Source of the DNA: Rotaria socialis | Lineage: Eukaryota; Rotifera; Eurotatoria; Philodinida; Philodinidae | DNA length: 64,000 bases | Direction of reading: 5' to 3' | Assembly (NCBI GenBank): GCA_905331475.1 | Contig: CAJNYU010003046.1 | Span: forward strand, 85,718 to 149,717 | Shown here: positions 1 through 11,695 of the stretch, one piece after another | How positions within the stretch are numbered: position 1 is the first letter of the stretch | Layout: the number at the start of each line of letters is the position of its first letter | Program-made: the position numbers and the translations under genes | The notes under the pieces: generated by a model | Databases searched by the model: none | Seen by the model: only the letters and a program-made list of their open reading frames with translations | Told to the model about the DNA's origin: nothing

Positions 1-2
1 AA

Positions 3-1781
3 GCATTAGATTTATTGTATAATAAAACAGTTGCTTATCGTCGCTATTATGAATGGCGTATAATTCATATTGAAAGACGACGACAGCAATATGCACTGAT
101 GCTTGCTAAGCGATTCTATGAAGATAAAATGAAACGTGTATGTTGAATTTTAAAAGCTAATATATATTTTTTGTTGCAAAGTTTTTGTTTTGTTTTTTTA
201 GAAAGCACTAGTAAATTGGAAAAATACAGTTGATCAAGAATGGAGAAAACGTTTTGAAAATGCTTGTGAAAAAAAAGCGAAAGATGTTTTAATTCAATTA
301 GGCAACGAATATGAATTAAAATATAAACAATTAGAATTAGAATTATTAACCGCAAATGAAGAAATAGCACGTTTAAAAATTGACAAAGGTGATCAAGATG
401 AAGCTTTGAAAAAAGCGTTTATGCGTGGAGTTTGTGCCTTAAATATGGAAGCCATGTCTGTTTTACTTAAAAATGAAAATGAATTAGAAACAACAACATC
501 AAACAACGACGAAAAACCACGACGATGTTGCATTCGTAAGGAATTTTGAATTAAAATTTGTAACAGCCCATCTATCAGCTAGAACCCTTCGTTTGTCAAA
601 ATCAACTTTCAAATAGATCATACATAATATTTGAGCTGAAATCTGCTGGTTATATTGAAGTGTTTTATTATCGCATCTCGAAAAAAAGCGTTCATTCTAC
701 TTCTTTTGATCTGTCGTAATAATACCTACTTTACTGTACATGACGCAAACATTGGAGCACTTTTTATGTCTTCTATGTCATTCGTTCACTTCAAAAGATC
801 GAGCTAATTATAACTTGAGCCTTCGGGTTAATCGTTGTGTCTCAAAATTGTTCTTAATCGAAGAAACGAAAACAAGTGTCATTAAGTCGTGCAAAATAAG
901 TCAAGAGAACCATTTGCGTCAAATGTTTTCTTTCGAATATAAAATAAAGACCATAGAAACTGATTCTCTTGATGTTAAATGACATCAAAAACATTCTCAT
1001 AATCAGTACTAAAAATGTTGCATATGTGATAGAAAATGCATGAACTAAATATAGTTTTATAGCTTGAAAATCCTACTTTGAAGTTGCATGAATCAATCAA
1101 CATATGACATGCACGATATGCGCTGATAGCGCAGTTTCTTTTTCGAAATGCAATCGGCATGATTGAAATCGAAAATCAAATTTTATTTGTTTCTAGTGTT
1201 AGTGACATATATCTCATCCGATCATATTTCAATGAGAAATATCTCATTCAAGAATAAGAAAATTCACCTACACTTAACACGTTTGATTCCTTTGTTGAGA
1301 TTGATTTTTTAAGTAAATTTATCCTACCCGCAGCTGATTATGAACCGTAGGAAACGATCTACAAGGTTGCATTGAATGAAATTTTTATTTCTTTTATTTC
1401 TTGCCAATTGATATGATAGATCGTGCCAATGGCGATGAGCAATTCATTGATGAAGGTACTCGATTAACTGGTGATGTAGAAAATGATTTAAAACCTTCAC
1501 ACTGTTGTCCTTCATTGCCAACATATGTTTTCAAAGAACATTTGCCAAGTACAATTTATCGCACCGGAGAAGCCCGTTCTATTCGTGTATGCTTTTCATT
1601 TTGTAAGAGAAAGAAGTATTTCATTTTCCTGTCCTTGTTTTAGCCTACATGTACAACTAACAATCAACATCGTCATGTAACTTTCAATAAACGCCCATCG
1701 ACTGGTACCAATCGAACTCGGCATCCTAATAATAATGTATTAGTTGAACGGCACGCACCAACAAATAATATTCGTTCATAA
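3..1781 (+). CDS. POC5: POC5 centriolar protein homologue, 3' part
   Basis: This is the C-terminal part of a POC5-type centriole protein, a structural component of the distal centriole wall that binds centrin. Exons 3-137, 202-535, 1420-1586 and 1644-1781 join with consistent phase (0, 1, 0) and end at TAA. The coiled-coil exon carries the POC5 hallmark AFMRGVCALNMEAM, close to human AFMRGVCALNLEAM, preceded by Arg/Lys-rich helices typical of the family. The last exon has VLVERHAP, resembling the VVVEKHHP stretch near the human C-terminus. The 5' part lies outside the window. The 884 bp intron before 1420 is unusually long here; if it is not spliced, the frame stops at 549 after EF. The neighbouring membrane-protein gene is convergent, about 160 bp away. 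Confidence 0.88.
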
Positions 1782-1943
1782 TATTTTCATTTTTCGTATC
1801 CGCTCATTGAACAGATATATCTGTTTTCATTTTCTTTTCTTTCTTATCACATTTACATGAAAATTTATTTCGTAGTTTAATCAAGTAGTAGTCCTATATA
1901 AAAAAAATTATCTTTTTTTCGCTTGAAAATAAAATTCTTAGAG

Positions 1944-2702
1944 TTATCGTCCACGACGTGATGACATCGAATGTCTTGTTCCCAAGCGTGCCATTGGTAC
2001 TTGTCTTCGAACTAAATAAATGTTGCATAATACATAAATTGAAATACTGGCTACAATAATATAAACAAAATAATTTTGTGAATTCATAGAAGAAGTTTTT
2101 TTCTCAGGTTTCGCGACTTGTCGAGGCTCATGTATTACACTAAAGAAAAGAATAGAAAACTGTAAAAAGTCATTCTTTTACATGTTTCGTACTGAATTGT
2201 TTTTTCTTCGATGATTTTCAGATCGTTATTAAGTACAAAGGTTTGTTCAAAATGGATGCAATCTGGACAGGATCGTCTAGAGTGTAGTTCTGGATCATTG
2301 TTAAAAATCAAAAATAATTGCTCGTGAGGCCGTGCATGGTGACTTGCCGCAATAGGATGAATTTGTGTTTCTTTAGTTGCCTAAAAATGAAATTAATGCA
2401 TTTAAAATTTAACAAAGGTTTTTCTTTAGAACTCTTACGTTTAACACAATAGCATAAAATACAACGTGATGTTTATCATTAAATAAAATTTTCAATTCAT
2501 TAGGATAGATTAATCGGCCATCGCAAGCTTAGATAAGAAGAACAAAGAAATGAGATCATTCTAATCGCAAAATGCATACTATGTATTTTGCCGAAAAAAT
2601 CTTCCAATAGACATGAAATACTTTGCGGATCAATGTTATACTTGATTTGAAGTACTGGTCTGATTGTAGTGAACATTTGAGCATCATTTGATTTTGGGCG
2701 AT
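1944..2702 (-). CDS. Single-pass membrane protein of unknown family, C-terminal exons
   Basis: Four exons on the minus strand, 2702-2580, 2527-2439, 2380-2193 and 2139-1944, join with matching phases (1, 0, 2) and stop at 1944. A possible 20-nt exon lies at about 2771-2790. The product has a lumenal or extracellular stretch containing a CPDC motif and an NAT glycosylation sequon. It is followed near the C-terminus by one transmembrane helix (core FVYIIVASISIYVLC) and a basic tail ending SSRRGR. I do not recognise the family, so no function is assigned. The type I topology is inferred from the basic residues after the helix. Upstream exons are not resolved; the exon at 3017-3738 could belong to the same gene, but the phases I tried do not connect. 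Confidence 0.6.
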
Positions 2703-3016
2703 CTGAATTATAGCAAAAGTAAAACTAATTGGGAAACACAACAAATAATATCTAGAATGGTTTTTTACCGCATACTTTCGAAATTTTCCTTTTTGAAAAT
2801 TTCAGTTATAACAAATATCTATACTTTAATTCAAGGTAGTTGACAAGAAGCAAACGTTAATATAAATATTCGAAAGTACACATAGAAAGCTCGAGAAGTA
2901 TTCGAAAAAAATCGTAAAATAAATGACAAAATGAGCTTTTGTTTACTTTTAGTAACTTCCGATACACTTTGCACATGAAAAAAATTTACCTTGAATTTAA
3001 TTTTACTAAACACTTC

Positions 3017-3738
3017 TCAATGGAATACTAGTATAAAGTATAAAGTAGATTTATAATTTATTTGTAAAAGCATTTTAAATAAATAAAACTTCATTACTTG
3101 TCTCGTTCGAATAAGTTTTTTATATTTCTCTGAAAATATCCTTTTGATTCTAAGGGAAATAATTTTCATTTCTTTACGCTCACTTTTTATTTTCATCAAT
3201 TGATTATTTTTCATTGCATCACTCGTTTTAGTATCATGAATAAATCTTTGATAATACTCAATTTGTTTTTTATCACCAATCCATTCTGACATAGATCGAT
3301 TAAACTTTTCGTATGTTGCTTGCAATGGCTGTGTTTTATTCATTTGATATTTAGCAATACTTCCATTAGATAATTTAATAAAGAGATGTTTTTCAATAGA
3401 ATGTTCTTCAATAAAAACAGCAATACATTCTATCGTTATTTTTAATGTTAATCCATATATATCAAGTAGATTATCTCGATAACCATCAAAAAGTGATTCA
3501 GCGTCAAGTGATTTTATTATGTAAACATTCTGTTGATTTAGTATAGTCTTTTGTGTATTATTTACGTTCATTAATAATATATTTTGTATTTTATTTGTCG
3601 GTTCTTGTTGACCTATTGTTACAGTATGTTCTCGGCTGTAATTAATAGTTTTAATTTGAGCCTTTACTAACTTCAATTGACGATTTAGTGATGAAATTTC
3701 GTTATGAAGCCAAGTGAGACTAGTTAAAAAAACAAATT
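3017..3738 (-). CDS. Coiled-coil exon of an unidentified gene
   Basis: A 240-codon open frame on the minus strand starts just after a good acceptor (TTTTTTTAACTAG), so it is an internal exon rather than one with its own start. It likely ends at a GTAATG donor near 3096, after the residues RTRQ; the remaining frame down to 3017 is then intron. The first 30 residues form a heptad-like helix (WLHNEISSLNRQLKLVK). The middle is mixed alpha/beta, and the end is strongly basic and helical (KSERKEMKIISLRIKR). No family recognised. The next downstream gene may be its continuation, but I could not close the phase. The 350 bp upstream hold only short frames that I do not believe. Confidence 0.45.
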
Positions 3739-4530
3739 TCAATCAATATCATTCGAAGCTTTTCTATTAAAAGAACATTGATTCGTTCCCCATTCCAGTG
3801 AGACAAATATCTACACCATTTCCTTAGTTATTCTTTCGGGCATAAAATAAGGAAATATTCTATAGACTAGAACGCAACATAATTCAAATACGATTTTCGA
3901 TCGTATTAAGAAAATAGTCTCATACAACCCTCGATGCGTCGTTTCTTCGGATACGCATAGGAACAAAAAGTTCTTCTCAGGCACTTCAACAAGATTTTTA
4001 TTTTCCATACTTCACTAGAATACAACTTTGGCGAATCATTACTTATTGCTTTTATTTTATCTAAAAATAGTACATAGTGCGCACTCATTGTTTGAAAGGA
4101 TTGCAAGCGAGAGAGAAAATAGTAAATGCATGTATTATTTTGAAAAACTAATTTTAAATAAAATCATGAAAGAAACAACACTCTAGAATATCTTAATATA
4201 AGAAATATTTGAAAAAAGCAGTACACAACAAGTAAATGTTTTACAGGCTTATGTAATAGGTTGAAGATTTCGAAAAAAAATAAATAAAGAAAATCTAATG
4301 CATACTTCTAAGCAATTTTCATATGAGTGTTGAAGTAGCTCATTAAATATTTCAGAGAGCTAAAAAAGAACGTGCTGTCAATAAAAGTTCATCAGTCTTG
4401 TACTCAAAAGATGTTTTGCAGCAAAATTTTATTGGCAAAGGTTTTCTGAACTGCTTTTTTCTCAATATAGAAAGCACTAGAACAGTGCAAAATATCTCAA
4501 AATCACTCACTATTTTATGAAGAAAACCTT
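3739..4530. other. No recognisable gene
   Basis: AT-rich sequence with only short open frames on both strands (for example around 3811-4106, minus) that show no domain, composition or splice support. Confidence 0.5.
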
Positions 4531-4669
4531 CTATTTATTTTTTAAATGAGAAACGAAAAACGGTTTCTTCACATACTGTTTCGTCAGATTTCCATGTTGT
4601 CGAGCTATATTTTGGAATTCTGCTTGCTGTTTATGAGAAATGGTACCACCGGTGAGCCATAATCTTCGA
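4531..4669 (-). CDS. Possible terminal exon, unknown product
   Basis: A minus-strand frame ends at a TAA at 4531. It is preceded by a plausible acceptor (GATTATTTTAG) at about 4670, giving roughly 45 residues that begin SRRLWLTGGTISHKQQAEF and end in HLKNK. The residue mix looks protein-like (Gln, Lys and His rich, helical), unlike the hydrophobic reading further upstream, which I take as intron. No partner exon was found between 4670 and 5200. It may be a gene remnant or the last exon of an unresolved gene. Confidence 0.25.
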
Positions 4670-5226
4670 CTAAAATAATCAGTTTCAATTGTAGTTGTCA
4701 CAGAACAGAAGATCCAATCATAGAATAACAAAAGTATGACTATACTATTTGAAAACCTTGAAAAGAACATCAATTGGGGAAGATCAAGTAATACAATGAT
4801 TGTCACACTTGTGCCCTTTTTGTTGTTTCTTTGCGTCAAAATAAATCTACTCGTTAAAATATTGTGTCTTTATGTGTTTCTTCTTCTAGTCTATTCAATT
4901 CTTTTTTCTCTTCTGCAATGATCAGTCTTTTTTTCTTTCGTTCTTATTTTTACTATCGTGTCATTGTCTTTTCAATACGCACGACACGCATATAGTTTGA
5001 AAGATAATGTGAAATAAAATAGAAAACAAGTACGAAATCGTTTTATTTTTGGAAATGAAGCTTGTAGCGTAATTGAACGATTTCATATGTTTACTTTCAT
5101 ATGAGACACGACGAAACAAAGAAGGATTAACATAAAGAAAGCGAAAGACATGTCGCAATATGTAACTTATTGTCTCGGTTATTTTATTTTTTGTTAATTC
5201 TGTATAAAGATAACACACAAACACAA

Positions 5227-8200
5227 ATGTATAAAAGTATCCTACTATATTGTTTTTTACTCTTATTAACCCTCACAAATGTTTTTGTTCATGGCTCATG
5301 CGATATATTTTTTTATAATAAAGTAGATGGCCAATTTTTTCTTGTTAATCGAATCAAGTAATTTGCTTTTTGTATTTAATTTTCAAAGTGTCCATTACCA
5401 CCAGTTACAATAACAGTAAATATTGCCGAGTTTTGTCGAGACGCTAAAAAACATGTTGATTGCGTAAATAGACGTTTGGAAAACTGCACTGAAGTTCAAG
5501 AATATGGGCCAGCTTTAGGTAGGTTAAAGCTTATTCTATTTAATTTAATAAAGTTAGTAAATATTTATCATTTATTTTTGATAGATTTTAAAAGGAAAAG
5601 TGTTCGATGATTTTTTTGATGAGAAAGAAATATTCTATGTTGGGTGTCATAGAAAAACATTTTTTAAGAACCAATCAGAGAACAAGCATTGTACCATTTT
5701 TCAATGTTAAGGAGAAACAAAAGTAAAAGCAAAAAACTTAATTGACTGAAACGTAAGGTGCCCGTAATTCAAAAATCGAGTAGAATTTTTTTTGTTGATT
5801 TTTTTTGGCATAGTTCGATCGAGCTCGTTGAGCTCTACAAAACTGTATATATCAAAAAACTTCAAAGCGTTTTTCATAAAATAAAAAAAACTTAAAATCT
5901 TTTTCTATGACAAAAAGCACTCAATTTTTTGAAAAATCCAGCTTTCCCCCCATTATTATCGTTACCTAGGATCTTTAAATACATGCTCATTCGATGCAGC
6001 GTGAAAAACTGCATCGAACGATATAGGTTATTTTTTTTTTTTTTTTATAATGCTTTATTTTGGTGAGTACCACATGAGTGGTTACACCTGCTATGAGCGA
6101 ACATCGCCCCTGTAGCGTAAAAAAAANTTGTTTTGCTGGTTATTCTCGGATGTGTTATCTTCCAACATTGAGCTGCTGTTTTGCTCGATATTCATTGTAA
6201 TATTTTGATAAGGATCTTTGTCCTTGGTACTCATCATTTAAAAAAGAAAAAGAAAAACGATGAGTCACCACCACTTTGTGAACAAAGACAAGCGATGTAG
6301 ACAGTGAAGTTATAGTATAGAACGCGTCTTATCGTGAGCACGACGAGGGAACGAATGAACGATATAGGTTATGTACTGTGCCATTACAACGGAAAAAAAT
6401 GAGAACCGAAAATTTTGTTTATAAGCGTTTGTTTAAGGTAAATAGTTTAAGAATGTAGGAATATGAAACTGGTCGAGTTCTATCAGACCTCATCAACTGA
6501 GAAAAATGTCGTGATAATCAAAATTTAAAAAAATAGCTGGGATCTCGATTCTAGATTACATTTCATGAAATAGGAAAACTGCCATGCAATGAACGTGAGC
6601 AGATGAGAAATGAATGGATGACTTAACTATACGTTTATTGATGCGCCATGGGTGAACAAATATGTCGATGCTTAAATGTAGATAGGTGTTAAATTCACTG
6701 ACACAATCATTGGGACTTAGAAAAGTTGGAATTTACTAAAATGCAATTCGAATAGCTGAACCAGAGATAAGATCTACACATTTTTCTAAATTTCAGCATG
6801 CTAAATTACTATTCACTTATAAATATAGAACTACAATATTGGTTATCTGTAATCGATGTTTACTAAATTGCGAGCGTGAGATTTAAGTGGGTCTGAAAAG
6901 ATTCTCCAAATAGAATTCGATTAAATTACAGTACTATGGATCCGGAATCCCTATACAATTGCGTTACCAGATTTCCGACAACATTCCTATAGGATTCAAC
7001 CGGATTATATAAGATTCTCATCAAATCCAATTTTAGTATTGATTCTTCAAGATACCAATGCATGAGAAAAAAGTTTTGTTTTAGATGAGAGTCGAGAACA
7101 CAGACTTTTGTTTTTTGAAGTAAAACGTTTGTCTTTTTCTTTTGTTTAGTTAAGGAATTAATTCATTTGAATTTAAAAAAATAAAATTTCAGGTGAAAAC
7201 ACTACGTGCTTGTTCAATTATAGTTTTATTAAGATATTTTCTCCATAAAGTAAATCGAAAATCAATCCAGGTGCTCTACATTTGACTTTTTTCAATGCGA
7301 TTTGCAAGAATTTCATTATAAATCAGAGACGTGCACAGGACAGGGCGGTCCGGTTGTCATGTTGTTCTGTCCTGCCGCCCGTCAGAGCCAAGGTAGCCAG
7401 CGGAACAGGCAAGGACAGGAGAAAAATGATGTCCCGTGCACGTCTCTGGTAGGAACTTGGTTTTGTTTATTTTCCGTTTTTTTTATTTCGTAGTTAAACA
7501 CTGCCTATTTGCTGTTGTTTCTTTAAATAGTATCAAGTTTAAGATAAAACATTCAGCTACAATCAATCTTGTTCATATATTTTTCTTGTCGCGAAAGTTA
7601 AGATATTTCTCTATTTTATTGTATTCATAAATTAGTGCTAATTTAAAGTGCATTTGTTGTATTTGAAAATGATGCCAAATAAATTAAGCCTAAGATTACT
7701 AATTAGTACTAATATTTACTTTGATCGAGAACAGCTAGGGTTTGGAGTCCGAACTTCGGACTCATAATTAGCTTTCAGTCACTAGAAAAATGGGAATAAA
7801 TCAGTAACGCTAACCAGGACATGACTTTAACGTATTGTCCTGCCGCCCGCTAGGACGAAGATTACCAATGGTGCCAACGCGCACAGGATAAGGTTTCGAT
7901 TTTTCCCTGCCCTGCCCTGCCGCCTGCTAGAACCAAGGTAGCCAACATGGCAGGCAAGGGCAGGAGAAAAAATTATGCCCTGTGCACGTCTCTGTTATAA
8001 ACCATACATTAGTCGACAACCAGTTTGTATATAATAGCAGTTCTATTGCCATAAAGTTTTTTCTTTCATTTATAGAAACTTTAAAACTAACATTTAAAGT
8101 TTATTTGACCCAAGCGACATCACATGGTTGTCACAATCTTTATGATTCAATACGAATACCACGACGACTACCACGCACACGACGCTCAACAACTAAAAAA

Positions 8201-8545
8201 CCTCGTAGACGCAAATCAAAAAGACGTCGAACAACAGTGGCTGTTGAATATCATTGTCGAAAAAAACTTGTTGTTGACTCCTGTGGATCTTGGAATGAAT
8301 CTTTATCGATTCTTAATCGAACAATATGTGGTCATGCTTTTCACTATATTCAATGTCTATCACCATTGAAAATGAAATGCCAAAATATGCTATCCAACGA
8401 TGAACAAATTCTACATATTCAAGCATTTATACAAAAATGTTTTAAAAAATTTATAAAATCATCCAAAAATCATATCGATTGTTTAAATTCAAATTTTACT
8501 TTTGTTTTTATTTGCTTAGTAACTTTATTTTTAAATAATAATTAA
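5227..8545 (+). CDS. Small secreted or GPI-anchored cysteine-rich protein
   Basis: Three exons, 5227-5343, 5389-5518 and 8076-8545, give a 238-residue protein with closing phases (0 and 1). It starts with a clear signal peptide (SILLYCFLLLLTLTNVFVHG). A Cys-containing segment follows (CPLPP...FCRDAKKHVDCVNRRLENC), then a very basic linker rich in Arg/Lys/Pro/Thr, then a second Cys-rich helical segment with NES, NRT and NFT sequons. It ends in a hydrophobic tail (FTFVFICLVTLFLNNN) that could be a GPI signal or a short membrane anchor. Family unknown. The first donor (CTT|GTTAAT) is weak but is the only one I found that keeps the frame; the stronger GTAATT donor 12 bp later leads to a stop. The second intron is 2.56 kb and holds two inserted elements. 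Confidence 0.6.
6016..6372 (-). mobile_element. Retrocopy or SINE-like insertion with 16-bp target-site duplication
   Basis: The 16-mer GAACGATATAGGTTAT occurs at 6016-6031 and again, exactly, at 6357-6372. Between them lies 325 bp. Read on the minus strand, it ends in a poly(A) tract (T run at 6031-6046) preceded by AATAAA (6054-6059 in complement). It also has an open frame from an ATG near 6240 beginning MSTKDKDPYQNITM. Long duplications, a poly(A) tail and a polyadenylation signal are what LINE-mediated reverse transcription of an mRNA leaves. One ambiguous base (n) sits at 6127. The parent transcript is not in this window. It lies in an intron of the secreted-protein gene, in antisense. 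Confidence 0.75.
7316..8001. mobile_element. TIR element (MITE-like) with internal end duplication
   Basis: CAGAGACGTGCAC at 7324-7336 is mirrored by GTGCACGTCTCTG ending at 7994. TTATAAA flanks the whole at 7316-7322 and 7995-8001, a probable 7-bp target-site duplication. A second copy of the right end stops at 7448, without that flank, so the first 125 bp (7324-7448) look like a self-contained short form inside the larger one. GC-rich motifs (CCTGCCGCC, AGGCAAGGACAGGAG) recur at about 7370-7420, 7840-7880 and 7905-7965. No transposase is encoded, so it is non-autonomous. Confidence 0.65.
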
Positions 8546-8954
8546 GTCAAGTTCTAGAAAATTTGTGTTCGTTTTGTTTATTTTTGACATAATATCTAAA
8601 TAAAATTATAACACGATATATTCGCATATGTAATGGTTCTTTTGATGAGAAATTTATTTATAGTAAACAGTTTAAAAAATGTTTAACTATTATTAAATTT
8701 CCTATTTAAATAACATTTAAAAGAAAATATACATTTAATACAAAGAAAAAAGATAATTTGTTTTTCTGCATACACACAAGTACAATATTCTTCGGCGCAG
8801 ATAAATTGACGTTCGCTAATGAGAACTAGCTTGAAATTTTTTGAATTATATAAATAAAATATATTTTGTATAAGAGAGGAGTACTGATAAAAAATTCATA
8901 TATAGTTCTAACATATTCGTTTGCTAGCCGTCTATTATTTATATTAGATTCCGA
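8546..8954. other. AT-rich intergenic stretch
   Basis: Convergent 3' ends of the secreted-protein gene and TMEM65. Only AT-rich sequence with several AATAAA-like hexamers; nothing else seen. Confidence 0.5.
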
Positions 8955-10204
8955 TTAGCCCTCATTTGTTTCTGTTGATTTATTTTTGCTTGCTGAATTA
9001 CCACGAAAAGGTAATGGATACATCCCTATGACATACGAAGTCACTATTAGCTAAGAGAAAGAAGAAGAAGAAAAAAAGAGACATTAGTATCCCTCACCTA
9101 ATAAACATCTTTGTTGCGAAATAGAGAAAAATAGATAAATCAAACTTGTGTAATAATTAAAAATTTACCAAAAAAAATATAAATAATTTTTTGCCTAAAT
9201 AGTGATTAAACCAATTATAGAAAATAATCTATATCTAAACTATATTTCAATTTATCTCTTACTGAAAGTTGTGTTATATGTACGGATCGTAATCTCCATT
9301 GAGCTCTCATTAATTTTGGTAAATCAATACCGAATAAAGCTAAAATTCGCCCAGATGCTCGTTCGATACGATCCGCAAAACTGTATAGAATACAGATTTC
9401 AAGAGCCTGAATCCGTAGATTTTTACCGAAATTAATTAGCTTACTCAATACGCATAACATCACTAATAGCATTTCCAAGACCAGTAGCTTTTTCAAATGT
9501 ACGAACGATTTCTTTTTGTTTTGTTTCTTAATTGCGTATACTCAATTGCCTGCCATAGTAGAACGGGGGAAAGCAGCACTAAAAAATATTTCAATCGTTT
9601 CGCCCTAATCATTATAAAATATTGGTAAATTAAATAAAAATATAATCTAGAATTACCGCAATAAGAATAATGAAATTATCAACAAAACCAAAACCAATAT
9701 ATGAAAGACCAGTTTCATGAAAAACTATAATATAAGTCACCTATCAACTTCTTTTATCAACGGCTAGTTATATGAAGGACTTATTTTGATTGACCTACTG
9801 GCTAGTGTTGGATTTTCCACATGAATTAATGCATCGCGAAGAATTCTTCGATGTTCTTAAATAAAGAACTTGGCTTTTGAACAATTAAGATTATTTAAAA
9901 ATCAACCTGGCTCAAGTGATAGCAGAAAACTTCGTGCTAATAAATGCGTATGTCTATGGGGTTCATTTTTTAGATGATCAGCTTTCGTAGACATTGAAGC
10001 AATCGTTGTGTTGGATGTATTATGCTTAATGCGATATTTTAAAAATAGAAACCGAACAATTTTAAGTGAAAACCGTGAAGTTGAGCGACGAGATGATGTA
10101 TCATTTCTGATTGATTTATTGAAAAAATTAGTGTGTAAAAAGATTTGCAGAAAAGACACTGTTCGTGGTAGCCAACAAGTGCGCAGAGATAAACAGGAAG
10201 ACAT
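8955..10204 (-). CDS. TMEM65: TMEM65 homologue, mitochondrial inner-membrane protein
   Basis: Seven exons (10204-9907, 9855-9799, 9724-9657, 9604-9550, 9487-9445, 9380-9263, 9050-8955) give a complete 244-residue protein with closing phases. The first about 85 residues are basic, with few acidic residues, as in a mitochondrial targeting sequence. Family landmarks follow in order: ARSFLLSLEP (human ARDFIYSLHS), GLSYIGFGFVDNFIILIA (human IPFIGFGFLDNAIMIVAG), RSTMAATGLGNAISD (human ISTMAAAALGNLVSD) and, at the end, VIGMYPLPFR. Three membrane segments are visible. TMEM65 lies in the mitochondrial inner membrane and has been linked to Na+/Ca2+ exchange and respiration. Intron 4 (9488-9549) has a GC donor, discussed in the findings. 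Confidence 0.9.
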
Positions 10205-11364
10205 TTTTGCTTAACTAAGCCTATGAGTATTCTTTTATGTTAATGGTTAGTTAGTTGATAGCTTTAGTACAATCTATAGATACTCAGTTGAGAATCTATC
10301 TCAAGAAAAGAACAGTCAAGGAAGCCCACTGAAAAAGATTTTATCAAAGATGACAGTAGTAAATTTTCTGTGACATAAAAGAATAATAGTGATTTTTTTT
10401 ATTTTAGAATTCTTCATTGAATAGGTTGAAATTTGCATGATCAGTGCCACTCTGACAGCATTTTCTGGTAGAAAGAAAGTTAAAGAAATTCTTTTGTCGA
10501 ATACTGCTCCGATTCAAGATTGTATTGATTACAATAAAATTTGCCTGAAGCTGTCCGTAGTAGATTACACGCTTCTTCTTTTGATAGTAACAGATTTAGC
10601 GCAAATAGTATGCGCATCAAACAAGGATAAACATTTATCTGTTATTCTCAATGGTAATTATGATATATATTTCTTGCTTTCATACACACTATATCCAAAG
10701 TGAATCTTTTTCGTGAAGCTATAGCTTCATCGGAAAAGAATATCTTTGAATCTTTTATCGAATTACAATCAGAATTGTAATGATTTTAACATTCATTTCT
10801 TATCTGGATTGTATCACTAAAAATATTGAATAAGTCTATATCCATCGTTCTGTTTTTGAATGTTTCTTTTTAATTATCAAATCTACATGAAACGCTAACT
10901 ATTAGATGTATGAAGATAAGAATAATGTTGACCGACGAACAAAATTGTAATTGATAACTTTTTTCACAACCTGAGCAGTTTTCCACATATTTTAACTAAT
11001 TACTCTTGATGAATATGTGTTGGTTCTAGAGAGTAATATAATAAAATGTTCTTATAATAGGCGCCAAATTCGAACGGATATAATCATGACTGCACTCATT
11101 TCTATGGAGACTTCTACTGTATACAAGTCAATGTCAGGATTATGTACTACTCAATGCTATGACGAGAAAGAAAATTTCAAGTTGAGAAAATTAGGCTCGT
11201 ATAATTGATATACGTCATACCAATTGTACAAATTTCATTTCGGCATCACAAAACATTTTCTGTTACTAATGGATTCGAATGGAATAACTGAAGTGTACAA
11301 ATTTTCATGAAGCTTATTGCATTATTATATACAATTGATAAACATACAACATAGCAAATAGGGT
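10205..11364. other. No recognisable gene
   Basis: Upstream of TMEM65. The longest frame (10437-10703, +, 88 codons) has no family features and no splice partners, so I treat it as chance. Nothing else seen. Confidence 0.45.
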
Positions 11365-11695
11365 TTAGAAGAAAAGAAAAAACTTGTTATATTCGTTTAA
11401 AATCCAATGCAGAAAACGAACCTGTGTTGGTCTACGATACAAACTTTGAAAATTTAATAGAATTAAATCTTGCTTAAAGTCATCTGGCATTTTTTTTATG
11501 AAACTTAGTGGACCAAATAAGTCTTTTAAATGAACAGATCGAGTTAAAAATTCGATTCGAAATGAATAGATGATAGTTTGGTTAAAGAAAGCTGAATTAT
11601 TCCTGAAATCTTTTTTTTAAACGGTAAGACCCATTGTTTTTTAACCGGCATACTTCCGATAGAACAAAACAAAAACGGTTCCATATGATTAGAAT
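11365..11695 (-). CDS. Possible small two-exon gene, unknown product
   Basis: The minus-strand exon 11602-11365 follows a good acceptor (AAAGATTTCAG) and encodes about 79 residues with protein-like composition (NNSAFFNQTIIYSFRIEF ... MPDDFKQDLILLNF ... LYRRPTQ), ending at TAA. A preceding ATG near 11685 (MEPFLFCSIGSMPVKKQW) can be joined in phase through a weak GTTTAA donor. No family recognised. It lies about 530 bp beyond the stop of the fucosyltransferase on the same strand, so it could instead be an unspliced remnant. Low confidence. Confidence 0.3.

Noticed and set aside
7302-7630. Plus-strand frames over the TIR element
   Set aside because: They span inverted repeats and low-complexity T-rich sequence without domain features.
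10437-10703. 88-codon plus-strand frame
   Set aside because: No family, no splice partners, average chance length for this AT content.
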